A stretch of 64,000 bases of DNA from Didymella arachidicola. Lineage: Eukaryota; Ascomycota; Dothideomycetes; Pleosporales; Didymellaceae. The stretch lies in NCBI GenBank assembly GCA_016630955.3, contig CM049987.1:1364001-1428000 (forward strand), given 5' to 3'. Made by a program: the position numbers and the translations under genes. The notes under the pieces were generated by a model. It saw only the letters and a list, made by a program, of their open reading frames with translations, did not search any database and was not told the origin of the DNA. Below, in pieces: positions 53,273 through 64,000 of the stretch (position 1 is the first letter of the stretch; each line of letters opens with the position of its first letter).

Positions 53273-54321
53273 TCAATCTTGACGAGCTTTTAAGATTCTA
53301 CGACACACGTTTAATGCTTTCTTGAAAACGAGCAGATTATCACGGAAGACGGCCGTGAACCGCGCTGGACAACGCCACGGCCACGCACACCACAGCATGT
53401 CGATGTCACCACAACCATTTTTATACCCCACAGCGCCGAGTCGCTACACTACCTTCACGCCGCATCTACTCGAACGCCGTACATGTTGTTGACCACGCGG
53501 CACACGAGCATCGATACTCCACACCACATATCCTTGCATTCTGGGCGTACCATATCATAGCATCTATCATTACCATTCATCTGGGTGACTGGGGACATTG
53601 AGGTTGGGGAGACTGGGAATCTGTTGTCTGTCATCTGTTGTTATGGCCATACTCGAGCCAATTTTTGTAGTGAATCTAATGAGGATGTTGGATCACGATT
53701 TGTTCAGTTACTAGGGCTCGTTAGGAACAACATGGCAATGTATGGGGTTCGATCGAACTGGGAAAAGTTCGCGATTGGAGTTTGGCTTGGGTAGAATATT
53801 CAACATCATTACTTCATACTGACATTCCCTTAATTTCCATTGATCTCCTTGCTTGCTTTCCGATCACTCGCACTCAGCCTGGTGCGTCAGTCAAAATACA
53901 GAAGGAGCGGCTGCAGAGCCTAAGAAGATTGCAATACCTAAGGAGAATGCAATGCCTAAGGAGAATGCAATGCCTAGGCGGAACGCAATGCTCAAGGAAA
54001 ATGGAATGAAGTGTAACAGCTCCTTCCGTACGTCGACTGCCGCAGGCTGTGTAGCATGCACTGCGCCACAGCAAGTGGGGCCCAGCTTTGGCAACAACCT
54101 TCCGTAAGCCTGGTCAAGACACGCACTTTACACCTCACCGACCCTCAGCGGATTCGCAACGCAGCTCTGACCTTTTTTTTCCTCACTTCATCATGGTGGA
54201 ATGATACCGACGTGCCGATGTTCGAGAGTTCGATGGCAAGCGGACCTGTTTAGAGTGCGGCAGGACGAGCTTCCGTGAGGCTGAGAGTCGGGATGCTAGC
54301 GCGGATCAGAAGCCAGAATAT
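53273..54321. other. intergenic region with an 18-bp minisatellite
   Basis: About 1.05 kb between cdc4 and the HET-domain relic. The only structure seen is the tandem repeat at 53920-54009, which lies in an 84-codon open frame (53853-54107) that may or may not be expressed. Confidence 0.5.
53920..54009 (+). repeat. 18-bp minisatellite, five units
   Basis: Five adjacent 18-bp units starting CTAAGRAGAATGCAATGC-like (53920, 53938, 53956, 53974, 53992). Units two and three are identical; the outer ones have diverged. On the plus strand one frame encodes a PKENAM hexapeptide repeat. The unit length of six codons keeps that frame open. Confidence 0.9.
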
Positions 54322-55835
54322 ATGTATACTGATCTGAGATGCCTGGAAAGAGGACAAATGATTAGACTGGTCCTGCTGGAGCCCGGCGACTACCACGATC
54401 CCTTGAGATGCACGCTCGTTGTCTCAGAACTTCAGCCATATTCCGAATACGATGCAATCTCGTACACCTGGGCGACCGAACATGGCGATGACACAAAATC
54501 TCAAACTATTGAGGTTGACGGCAGTGTTTTCTATGCGACCAAGAATTCTGAGGCTGCACTACGCAGCGTGCGACAATTTCGAGTCCGAAGAATTTGGATA
54601 GATGCCATGTGTGTCAATCAGTCCAACATCAACGAACGGAATCATCCAGTCGGCCTCATGGATCGAATATACCAGGCCGCCACTAACGTCCACATCTGTG
54701 TCGACAATCCCCGTACCAACTTCGCAGCTTTGATGGACTGGCTTTGTTACAAGGACCCAATTGTCCACCAACCGAAAACATCGCAGATCACGGACACCAT
54801 CTACTTGTCTTCGCAAGTAGTCCGTTCGCAGATGCTGTCATTGTACAAATGCAGATATTTTCGCCGCCTGTGGGTCATTCAAGAAGTCGCATTGCTGCAG
54901 CTGTATGTATCGCAGAAAGACGCGGCCTTACAATTCTTTCCAGTATCAGACTTGAGCCTGATATGGACTGGCGGGATGCTCCCTGTCTTAGCGTACATGA
55001 GTTCACAACGTACATAAAAGCTATGGTTAACACCACCCCAACGAGAGCGGCAGAACCCACAAGCAATGCGACGGGTCGGGGAAATAGCGAAAGACGTTTT
55101 CTGCCGTGCTCGTCACCGGTCGAAATCGTCTCATTCTCCAGCCTTCCTTGTCAAGTACTTCCTTGCCTTAGGGTTCGTGCGGGCTTCGTAGGTCGATCTA
55201 ACGGCGCGTATACTCAGCACAGTGGGGTAGATCATCTGGGCAACGCCGGTACAGTGCATTGGTTTACATCCGGTCGCCAGAGGAAGTCTTCAAGCGCTAT
55301 ATTTGCGGTCGAATCGCAGAGTAAGATTCAACAAAGGCTTTACCTCGTCGCTCAGAACTGAAGTCAAGTCAAGATATTCATCCGTTCGTGTAAAGTCGGT
55401 CAAATTCTTGCAACAGATCGGCAGTGTGCCATCTCGGACGCTTGCTATCTTTCAAGGGAAGGTGATTGCGTTGTCTCGATTGACGGATGTCAGCACCTCC
55501 TCCTATTGCGGGAAGTGGAGGACAGTAGGTTCAGAGTACTTGGTAAGTGTTGTATCGTAGGACAGTACAAAGGTCAAGTACCCAGCGAATCGGACATGGT
55601 CGACTCTCACTGGCACGGTTTGACTGAGAAAACGCGTTCATCGAATAAGATAAGAGGACGCCCAATATTGCCGAAAGAGAAGATCCCTGTCGCGAAAAAG
55701 TCTTCCAAGACCTCCCAGCCAACGAACGCAATACCATTGACCCGTCTCTGGGAGGACCTGGAGGAGAGGCTACGAGTAAAAGGATGGCAGCCCGATCTCA
55801 TGCCAAAAGACTACCAATTCATCGAGATCTATTGA
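54322..55835 (+). pseudogene. Heterokaryon incompatibility (HET) domain protein, disrupted
   Basis: The HET domain is intact at 54322-55017: LQPYSEYDAISYTWATE, a short basic strand, RRIWIDAMCVNQSNINER and FRRLWVIQEVALL. The frame then ends at a TAA (55015-55017) far short of the usual protein length. Further family-like pieces occur downstream in changing frames: SPEEVFKRYICGRIAE near 55270 in one, and REGDCVVSIDGCQ with FRVLGKCCIVGQYKG to the final IEIY at 55835 in another, which also carries a TGA at 55359-55361. At least two frameshifts and several stops separate them and no introns explain them. HET proteins trigger programmed death when unlike hyphae fuse; this copy should be inactive, although the N-terminal 231-residue product could still be made. 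Confidence 0.72.
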
Positions 55836-57153
55836 CTTGACCAAGGCCATGTTTCGGGGTGAGGGGGGCGGGTTCCTTGTTGCCTCATGCCTAACAGTTG
55901 GAACATCACTGGATAGCCGCAGGTGTTGACGCTCTGACGGATGAATGAAGTCAGATACTTACGAGAAGTAGATTAATTCCTTCCCTAGTAAAATTGTGTA
56001 GCGCTGCAAAATCAGACCTCCGCAGTACCGTAGAGGGAGGCGAAATCATATTTCCATCTCATCAACACTCACATACCATGATCTATGGATCACAGTAACA
56101 GCACAAACGGCGATGACAGACACACAGAGGTAGGACAATGTTTCAGCGATGCGGAACCAGACCAAATGTCTACATAAGTTTCGACTAAGAAGGAAACGAC
56201 GAGAGATATAGAGCACGGTAGAGGTGAAAGGAAGGTGCTGACTGCGCTTTGCGGGCTTTGACGCTTGTGCCATTCCGCAGGTTAAGGTCCTCGTTATAAT
56301 TGACAAAATCGCGGACATGTTGCATCTTCACCTTCATCGTGCGTCCATCGCATGGTGTTACGAGGAATATGCAAAACCCAAATCACCGTCAGCTCGATTG
56401 CGCTTTGTGTATGGTGTAAATGTCTGGCTGCAGTACACCTATTCAGCTGGATACCTGAGCCGACACCATTCCATCCGCTGTTCGACCCCATTCGTCGAAC
56501 GTCTCAATACTTCTATCTCCTGGAGACATCTGCCGCGGCCACTTACTATTGGAGACCACGAACTCCCCCACTGCGACACGACTTTGATCAAACATTAACG
56601 ACTTCATTGCGTTCCGTGTGATACTAACCTAAAGTGGCAGGTCGTAACGGGACGCCTGAAGCTTATCAGCTCTTGGCTTTGCACTCAGACGCCTTACATA
56701 TTCACTAATCACTGCCGAACCCATGACGATATGGTAGCACACGTCGCCTGGAGATAAAGGGCCTCGTTATCGACAATTTACTTCCGAAAAGCTGCCTTTG
56801 TACGTGTCTCTAGTCTGCATGAAGAAGGTCCGCCGGAGGCTTCGGCAGCACCATGCTCTTGCGCTACGCCACGAGCATCCCAGCTGGCGCTGCGAGCAAC
56901 AACATTGGCTACCACGTCTGTGACGTCGATCCACGGGACCCCCATTGCAAGTCAACGACGTAAACAGACACATTGTTGCATGGATACAGGCCGTATTGCA
57001 TCGAATTACACATGCCGCCTTTCCGACCCACCGCAGCGGTACAGTCTCCTTCATAAGCAACATGGGTCTCAATATTGAGGGGTAACCTGCACGACGTTCC
57101 AGTTTTGACCACCACTTCTCTGGCAACTGCCTTCACGCTGTCCTTTTGCAACA
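55836..57153. other. intergenic region, nothing recognised
   Basis: About 1.3 kb between the HET relic and the permease gene. Several short frames on both strands have no family signal. The right end should hold the permease promoter. Confidence 0.45.
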
Positions 57154-59060
57154 ATGGCCAAAGTTGGAGGTCTCGTCGATGAAGACCCTCGATTGAGTAT
57201 CAGCGGGGGCGCTTCTTACTTCGATGGACATATACGCCCGCAGCACCGCAAGCTGTACGACCACACGGTCACAATGGAAGAATACCTCTACTACGCCAAG
57301 AAGACAAGAGAGGATCAGGATTCTACCGAGAAAGCTGACGCAGGACGGAAAGTTTCTCTGCTCAGGGTCATGTTTCCACCAAAAACGAGCAAGGAGAAGC
57401 TCGACGATAAGATGGCCCATCTGAACACCAGTCTGTCAAGTCAGCGTACTACGGTCACTGATGAAGAGTGGACCAATGCATCTAAAGCTTTGCGCAACGC
57501 CACTGGCATGGCTGTCTTCTATCTGCTAACTACCGATGTACTCGGTCCTTTCGGGCTGCCTTATGCAGTCGCGACGACGGGTTGGGGGTGAGTTTTCCAT
57601 ATCGCATATTCAAACCTCTGCTGATTTTTTATTAGACCCTCCGTTGGGCTCTACACCGTTTTTGGCGTTATGGCAGCTATCTCTGGCTCATTGCTGTGGC
57701 ACTGCTTCATGGGTATGTTCTAAAATGAATGCCCTGCAATTTTTAACTAACCAGCGATTAGATCTCGATTCCTATGAATACCCCGTTCGCACTTATGCTG
57801 ACATCGCGTTTCGCATCTACGGAAGAGGAGCTCGGTATCTGGTGTTATTTTTCCAGGCCCTCCAGCTGCTGTTGAGTGTATCTGTCATTCTTGTCAGCAA
57901 CGGCGAAGCATTGTCCCAAGCAAGCAAATTTCGCCTCTGCTATGCAGTCTGCGTCGTCGTGTGGGCCATTGCTGGATTTCTGTTTGGTCAAATTCGCACA
58001 TTACAGAAGTTCGGTTTCCTCGCGAACTTTGCCATCTGGATCAACCTGCTCATCATGTTCATCACCATGGGCGTCGCGGCCCACTCGCCTCCCCTGTACT
58101 CGGCGTACGCGGCTTCTGCCGGTTACAGCGTCAATCCAGATTTGGTGAAGCCAAATGCTGCTGGTCAATTTCCTCCTATCACGCACTCTGCCGGACTGCC
58201 GGATCAATCCAACTTTGCGGCCTCCGTCAATGGACTTATGAATGCTGTGTATGCCTACGGTGGGACCCAAATCTTTCTAGATTTTATGGCGGAGATGACA
58301 CAGCCACGAAACTTCTTGAAGTCTATGTGGGGTTCGCAATTTTTCATTTATATTTGCTACATGTTGTACGGCTTGTTCATGTATGGCTACCAAGGCCAAT
58401 ACGTCCAGAACCCTTCGTATTTGGGAATCTCGCCATACAACTGGTCGACAGTCGGAAACTCGCTGGCAATGGTGACTGCATTGATCGCGGCTGCTCTCTA
58501 TGGCAACATCGGACTCAAGGGTAAACTCTCCAAAGCACATAGTCAATGAGGCATCGGCTAATAATTCGACAGTCATATACAACAGCATTGGTGTGCAATT
58601 GTTCAACGCTCCACCATTGTACACAAAGTCCGGCAAGTGGATCTGGGCTAGCATCGTCCCAATTTACTGGTCTATCGCCTTCGTCATTGGTGGAGCTATC
58701 CCCGATTTCTCCGGCTTCGTTGGATTCGTGTCCGCCCTTTGCGCAATGCAGTTCACATATTCTTTCCCGCCACTTCTCCACGTCGGCTTTATGATACAAA
58801 AGAACGCCATCGGTCCAGACGGCGGTTTTGACCCGGCCACAGGTCCAGTCGCTCGAAGCGACTCAGGTCTCAAGCGAATTGTGAGAGGATTCTTCGCCAA
58901 AGCTTGGTACATTAATGTTCTGAACGTCTTGTACTGCCTTGGTGCCTTTGTCTGTGCTGGACTGGGTATGTGGGCTTCCATCGAGAATCTCATCGCCATC
59001 TACGCGATCCCACAGCTCAACGCGTTCACTTGCACTTCTCCACTCGACACGGCTGGATGA
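57154..59060 (+). CDS. Amino-acid permease of the Aa_trans (AAAP) family
   Basis: Four exons (57154-57587, 57636-57712, 57762-58520, 58573-59060) encode 585 residues. A hydrophilic N-terminus of about 115 residues precedes the first membrane segment (NATGMAVFYLLTTDVLGP followed by FGLPYAVATTGWG), the AAAP start. About ten further hydrophobic segments are seen. DLDSYEYPVRTYADIAFRI, WGSQFFIYICYMLYGLFM and FNAPPLYTKSGKWIW are blocks shared with fungal neutral amino-acid transporters of this family. The end FTCTSPLDTAG resembles family C-termini. It is probably a proton-coupled plasma-membrane or vacuolar transporter; the substrate cannot be told. Confidence 0.85.
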
Positions 59061-59413
59061 AAGACCAGGTCTCTCTCCTGTTGGATATTACGCTATTTTG
59101 GTATCGCGTGCGTGACTCTGGTCGAGCAGTCTCATTTTTGACAGACTATGATAGACTAGATACATACCCAGTCAGTTGAATGAAGAAGTCTGCAGTCTTC
59201 GAAGTGAACTACGTAGTGTGCAATTCACAAGTATAGAAAGACACCTGGGCCAGAACGAATCTCTGGCTCTCAATCTGGGCCACATGATCAACCCTGCATC
59301 GATTTACCCAGGAAATACAGCTGTACTACGCCATCGGGTACATGTCAGGTAATGCGTGGACAAAGAATCCGTATTTTTTCCTCGATTGAAATGATAACCA
59401 GCGCTCGCTGTGT
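59061..59413. other. convergent intergenic region
   Basis: 353 bp between convergent 3' ends. Nothing recognised. Confidence 0.5.
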
Positions 59414-60890
59414 TTAGTATGTGCACCTGCCACAATAGCCGCACTCCTCGACTAAGCAGGCTGTGAAGTCCTTCTCCCCGTCAGAGTCCCCCGAGCTACC
59501 ATAGTATTCAGGTGAGCTGAAACTAGCCGCCGCTCCATATCCTGTATACTCGTCATCCTCCAGATCTATGCCGCCGACCCCACATCGTGCCACCCACTGC
59601 TCCCTCAGTTCGTTCGGCAGAGCATGTTTGCCTGTACCAGACTGCTTCCTGAGATCTAGTACCCCATGACCAGGGTAGTAAATTTCGAGTAGACTGCCAC
59701 TATCTGCTTTGGCGATCGTAGTGATCTTGTCAAGTAGCACCACGAGCTTGCGAATTGCATCAGCATTCTCACTTTCGAAATCCGCAATCAGGGTCTTGAC
59801 ATCCTGGATCTGAATGTCTTTGAAGAGACCAGATCCGTCGTGGTAAGCAACAATGAAGTTTGGAATTTGTTTGATCCAGAGCTGTGGCGTGATGTCGTCC
59901 ATCTTGATGACCTTTCCCCATCTGCCAGAACGAGTCTTCAGGTCAAAGATGGACTCTTGAGGGATCGGATTCCCAACTTTTTCGATGGCAAGTAGACCAG
60001 TATTACTCGCTCTCTGGGCAGACATCGTTGTGCTCGATAAGGCTTGGGCGAGGGCGTCTGGAGACATAGATGGCTCTTCGGTCGAAGACGACACTGCCGG
60101 TTTGACACCATCATCGAAGAAGCCATCACACTCAAATCGGACGAGACACCGGAAACCTCCCAGGGCGTATTGAATAATCCGTTGATGGGTCTCTGAGCCC
60201 TTCATATCTACGGGCCACGTTGTATACGCATTTGGAAACGAGTGACCGAAGCCGCGTACGCCTTCGATCAACTCCTTCGGGTCGTTCTCTTTGCGAATGA
60301 AAAAGACAGTGTTGCCAATGACTTCTACGCAAAATCGAAAGGCTTTGTCGGCGCCACGCACAAAACGTAAGAGGCTGCCTAAAGTGCTACCACAAGCAAA
60401 CACATCGGTTCCAGCCGGCACATCGCTGGCAGTCGCCATGATAGCCTGGACGGCGGGGGCGACAGGATACTCTGGGTATCGTGCGGCATTTAAATCGCGA
60501 TAGAAGTCACCATTGTCTTCTGAAAGCCTTTGGGGTGTCTTCAGAGGCGACCATCGAGGTGGTTGACCTGACTCCTGTCAGCATTTTCGATGAGACCGAA
60601 CTGAATGTCGCAGAACTACCTGGAACCAAGATGGCAGTGTCCTTGCCGGCTATCCAATTGTAAGAGGTGATGTATTGACAGTCGGTGATAGTAGCAGGGA
60701 CTGGCAAATCCGCACGCAAGGACGTCAGATCCGAATCCTTGATCTGGATGATCATCTCTCCTAATGGATTCTTAGTGAGGTCCATCTTTACAGGCTCCTG
60801 GCGCTTAGTGAAGGGACGAGGCAATCCCCCACGCCCTCTTCGCGGAGCGTAACCGCTTCGGCGATTCAGTGGTTCAGTTTGAAAAGACAT
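59414..60890 (-). CDS. Fungus-specific protein with possible PD-(D/E)XK nuclease-like core, often mislabelled geranylgeranyl pyrophosphate synthetase
   Basis: Two exons (60890-60620, 60567-59414) encode 474 residues; the intron has a GTAGTT donor and GCTGAC branch and restores VPGQPPRWSPLKTP. An Arg/Gly-rich start (RRSGYAPRRGRGG) is followed by TITDCQYITSYNW, DFYRDLNAARYPEYP and a globular domain with FACGSTLGSLLRFVRG, GNTVFFIRKEN, GFGHSFPNAYTTWP and CLVRFECDGF. I recall this family being called geranylgeranyl pyrophosphate synthetase in fungal databases, but no aspartate-rich prenyl-synthase motif is present. Glu236/Asp238 on one strand and the Asp-x-Lys of FDLKTR (299-301) on a later one resemble the PD-(D/E)XK arrangement of Rai1/DXO-type nucleases; this is inference. 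The C-terminus is Cys-rich. It is divergent from an NFX1-type helicase. Confidence 0.72.
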
Positions 60891-61347
60891 TAAGAGGTTT
60901 CTCACGACACGATGTGAGAACAGAGAAGAGAGAATAACTTTCGAAAGAAATTGAGGGACAGCTGTATGAACAGCGCGACGACTTTAAACGAGGGGTAGGG
61001 TGATGCTTGGACAAGGCTGAGCAAATGGCCTGCCAGCGGGCGCTTGCTGCGCCCTGGGGTGGCACGACTCCTGAACAATGAACAACTATTTGCCCGGGAA
61101 ATGCCAGAACATGCGGGCGGATTCAGCACAAGTCCTTCCGTATGCAAGCCTTCTACTGTCTCCCAATCGTTTGTACAGCCTACTGTCGACGAAAGGGTCT
61201 GAGACAAGCTAGAACAATGTGTGACGCTGAGGTTGCTTGTCAGGCATCAATATAAATCGCGAAGGATATCCAATATTGAGAAACATCGAAAATCTCCGCG
61301 CATTACATTATCTGTTGGCATTCATACCTACACTGACATTGACACGC
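60891..61347. promoter_or_regulatory. shared divergent promoter of the nuclease-like and NFX1-type helicase genes
   Basis: 457 bp between the two start codons. The helicase frame is open upstream to about 61237 without an ATG. No binding site was identified. Confidence 0.45.
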
Positions 61348-64000
61348 ATGGCAGCACCAGACGTTGATGCCAAGAGGTCCGCCGGCCTGAAAAAGCTATT
61401 CAACGCTGTCGCGCATGGCAATCGCGAACTGAAAAGCGCAGCTGATGGTGATCGATTCCTCGAGGCATTGTGTACCCATGAAGATGTGTCGAAGTGTGTT
61501 GAGGTCCTGATCGCAGCACCTGCGGGGCTCGGCGCTTTGGCGCGCGCCTTCCGCTTCTCGAACAGCGTCACCTTCATCAACGGACATGCAGGGAACACTT
61601 TGCTTCGACTCTCAGATCCATCTCTCAAACAGCTCTACAGTGGTCAGTTTCTTCAACGTGTTCTTGAGGCTATCATCAATCCGCCCACATTCTGGACCGC
61701 GCTCGTTAATGCACACGATGCAAGCCTCCTGACCCCAGAATCCTCCCGCGCGTTCGCATGGCTACTGTTTGAGCTGCTCATTTCGCGATCTGAGAATGCT
61801 TTGGATGTGCGGCCCACAGCTGAGCGACTCACTAACAATGAGTCACTCACCACCTCAGAATCGCTGGAGGTACGAAATCTCGGTCATAAGATAAAGCACC
61901 TTCTAGGAAGCACCAGTGACACCACCGATGGCCCAGGTGGCCGTCACGACAACGACCATGCGGACTACCGTAGAGTCAAGATTCTCCCAACATCAGATGA
62001 ATTCTTGTCAAATACCGACCCTTTCTACCGGAGGGCAGCTGATGTCGAGGCAGTCGACGCGAACGAGCGTAACTTGATACACCTCGACAATCAGTTCCGG
62101 TTGCTGCGTGAGGATCTCCTTGGGGAGCTACGAAGCGACTTCCAGATTGCTACCGGCCAGAAGAAGGGCAGGCGTAAGACGGTGTTGGACAGTCTGCAAT
62201 TCGCCGGCATTGACTGCGGTTCGGCCACCAAACGCAAAGCCTGTCTCCTGAAGCTTCGGTGCCTGGATGACATTCCGCAACTCAAGAAAATCAGTGACGG
62301 ATCGAGCAGGAAAAAATTTGTGAAGGATCCCCGGAACAAGAACATCATGAAACAACAATCGTTAGGATGTCTGGTCAGCAAGGGCAGTATCGTAGCTTTC
62401 GCCACTGTTGAGCGAGACGAGGACTTGCTTGCACAGAATCCCGCCGTTATCGCCTTGCGTATCGCAGATGAAACATCTTTCAACAACACACTCATGGCAT
62501 GCCATACAGGGCTCAACTTGCAGTTCGTCCAAGTCGATACAGCTGTATTCGCTTACGAGCCAATCTTGAAGTGCCTCCAGACCATTACCGATCTGCCACT
62601 AGGGGACCAACTACTAGGCGATGCACCCGACACAGGCGACACGTTCTCTGTTATTGAGCCTCGTGAGATTGTTGAGAACATCAGTGAGAATTGGCAAGGT
62701 GACTTGAAAGACATCATCGGTACTGATCGACCCGTTCAGCTCGACATTGCTCAGATGGAATCACTGATATCAGGTCTGACGAAGAAGGTCAGTCTAATTC
62801 AAGGCCCTCCTGGTAAGTCGCTCCGTTTCCCAGTCTTCCCATGTAGTTTGCTGCGATTATCAGTCATGCTAACCGCAATACAGGGACCGGAAAGTCTTTC
62901 ATCGGCGCCTTGATCGCCAAAATCCTCAAAGATCACACGAAGGAGACGATACTTGTTTTGACGTACACCAACCATGCTCTCGACCAGTTTCTCGAAGATT
63001 TGCGGAAGATTGGCATCCCCGATGAGGCCATGGTTCGGCTTGGCTCGAAGTCAACGCCTTCCACCAAGTCATTGACGATGTACGAGAAGAAAATCAATTA
63101 TAGAATGTCGCCACAGACACGGAGTTTGCTCGAATCTCAAAAATTGGAGGCGGAGAGCTACGTCAATTCGTTGAGCTCTCAAGTTAGCCGATTCAGTTCA
63201 TTGCGCGTCAACGGTCAAGTGCTTCTGGATTTCCTTGAGTTTTCGGATGACTCAGAATTTTTCGACGCATTCGTGGTGCCAGATGATGATGATGGCGGCA
63301 CACTAGTCGGCAGGGACGGCAAAGCTGTCACCAAACTTTATCTCATCGACCAGTGGACAGCCGGCAATGATGCTGGAATCTTCAAGTCAACCGCAGAAGA
63401 GATATTTCCACACATTTGGGCAACGACACCCGACGAGCGTCTGATTTTGCTTGCTCGCTGGCGGCAAGAGATTCTCAACGAGAACGTCAGCGAGATTGGC
63501 ACCTTGTTCAAAAAGTATAACAAGTGTCAAGATCAAATCAGCCAACTCTTCAAGGAGAGGCATGCGTATACAATGAGCCAGATGCGAATCATTGGCTGCA
63601 CAACTACAGCAGCCGCGATGTACACGCAAGAGCTGCGCAAAGCAGAGCCTGGTATCATTCTTGTAGAAGAGGCTGGTGAAATTCTCGAAAGTCATGTCCT
63701 GACGGCACTAACTCCAAAGACGAAGCAACTTGTTCTCATAGGCGATCACAAGCAGCTGCGACCTAAAGTCAGCAACTATTCCCTCACTATTGAACGAGGG
63801 GAAGGGTACAATCTCAATGTATCTCTATTTGAGAGATTGGTGCACTGGGGAATGCCTCACGCGACTCTGACAAAGCAGCATCGTATGCGCCCAGAGATAG
63901 CATCTCTCGTCAAACAGCTGACTTACCCGGAGCTTGAGAATGCAGACACTACTAGCGGCAGACCTAACTTACGCGGATTTCAGGACAACGTAATCTTTGT
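61348..64000 (+). CDS. NFX1/ZNFX1-type SF1 RNA helicase, truncated by the right edge
   Basis: Exons 61348-62812 and 62884 onward, open to the window end; at least 860 residues are visible. The chosen start MAAPDVDAKRSAG is the first in-frame ATG. A helical N-terminal region (about 1-200) precedes SLGCLVSKGSIVAFATVE. Helicase motifs: GPPGTGKS (486-493, Walker A, split by the intron after its second proline plus one base), VLTYTNHALDQFLEDL (Ia), ILVEEAGEILE (Walker B, Glu-Glu-Ala-Gly), LIGDHKQLRP (III) and LTKQHRMRPEIASL (IV). These are the Upf1-like SF1 motifs in the ZNFX1/Hrr1 form. Relatives continue with the rest of the helicase core and NF-X1 zinc fingers, which lie outside. Hrr1 of S. pombe works in RNAi heterochromatin, and ZNFX1 in small-RNA inheritance and antiviral sensing. 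Confidence 0.88.

Noticed and set aside
53747..53758. Perfect 12-bp palindrome GTTCGATCGAAC, at first resembling a tRNA T-arm
   Set aside because: No cloverleaf partners around it; an isolated short palindrome of this size is expected by chance in 64 kb.
54322..55835. Repeat-induced point mutation (RIP) as the cause of the pseudogenes
   Set aside because: The lesions include frameshifts and deletions and the regions are not obviously AT-enriched; a RIP index would need to be computed.
59414..60890. Assigning prenyl synthase activity from the usual database label
   Set aside because: No aspartate-rich substrate-binding motifs are present, so the label is not supported by the sequence.

Overview
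This window is nuclear DNA of a filamentous ascomycete (Pezizomycotina; Dothideomycetes is my best guess but is not proven). The evidence is short spliceosomal introns of about 45-100 nt with GTAAGT-like donors and CTRAY branch sites, single-gene transcription units with separate promoters, and fungus-restricted families: a HET-domain relic, a HeLo-type protein, a Zn2Cys6 regulator relic, Bud4, Mrh4, and an acyl-CoA:6-APA acyltransferase homologue. No tRNA, rRNA, CRISPR array or intact transposon was recognised.

Layout. 0-4 kb is accessory: the end of an unrecognised gene, a peptidase C45/IAT-like acyltransferase, a polysaccharide-deacetylase relic with its centre deleted, and a tiny RanBP2-type zinc-finger reading frame. 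4-24 kb is mostly conserved housekeeping: an ENT nucleoside transporter, then several RNA polymerase II and chromatin genes (Iwr1, SAGA Sgf73, ISWI-partner Itc1, Mediator Med20), a four-RRM RNA-binding protein, and two N-glycosylation enzymes (Alg8 and a GH47 mannosidase). 24-34 kb is an accessory island: a T5orf172/GIY-YIG protein, a decayed Zn2Cys6 regulator, and a divergently transcribed pair made of a HeLo-pseudokinase protein and an apparently active Ser/Thr kinase. 34-53 kb returns to conserved genes: Bud4/anillin-like, mitochondrial helicase Mrh4, an MDR oxidoreductase, a secreted But2-domain protein, a RING protein, a PPxY alpha-arrestin, the Cbp3 assembly factor and a Cdc4-like F-box/WD40 protein. 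53-64 kb is accessory again: an 18-bp minisatellite, a HET-domain pseudogene, an amino-acid permease, then a divergent pair of a nuclease-like protein and an NFX1/ZNFX1-type SF1 helicase that runs off the right edge.

Most interesting. (1) The HeLo-pseudokinase/kinase pair at 29.2-33.8 kb has the domain logic of the animal RIPK-MLKL necroptosis module, inferred from architecture and gene arrangement only. (2) The helicase/nuclease-like pair at 59.4-64 kb is a candidate RNA-surveillance or genome-defence unit. Exon boundaries are hand-called from splice signals and frame continuity; no alignments or searches could be run.
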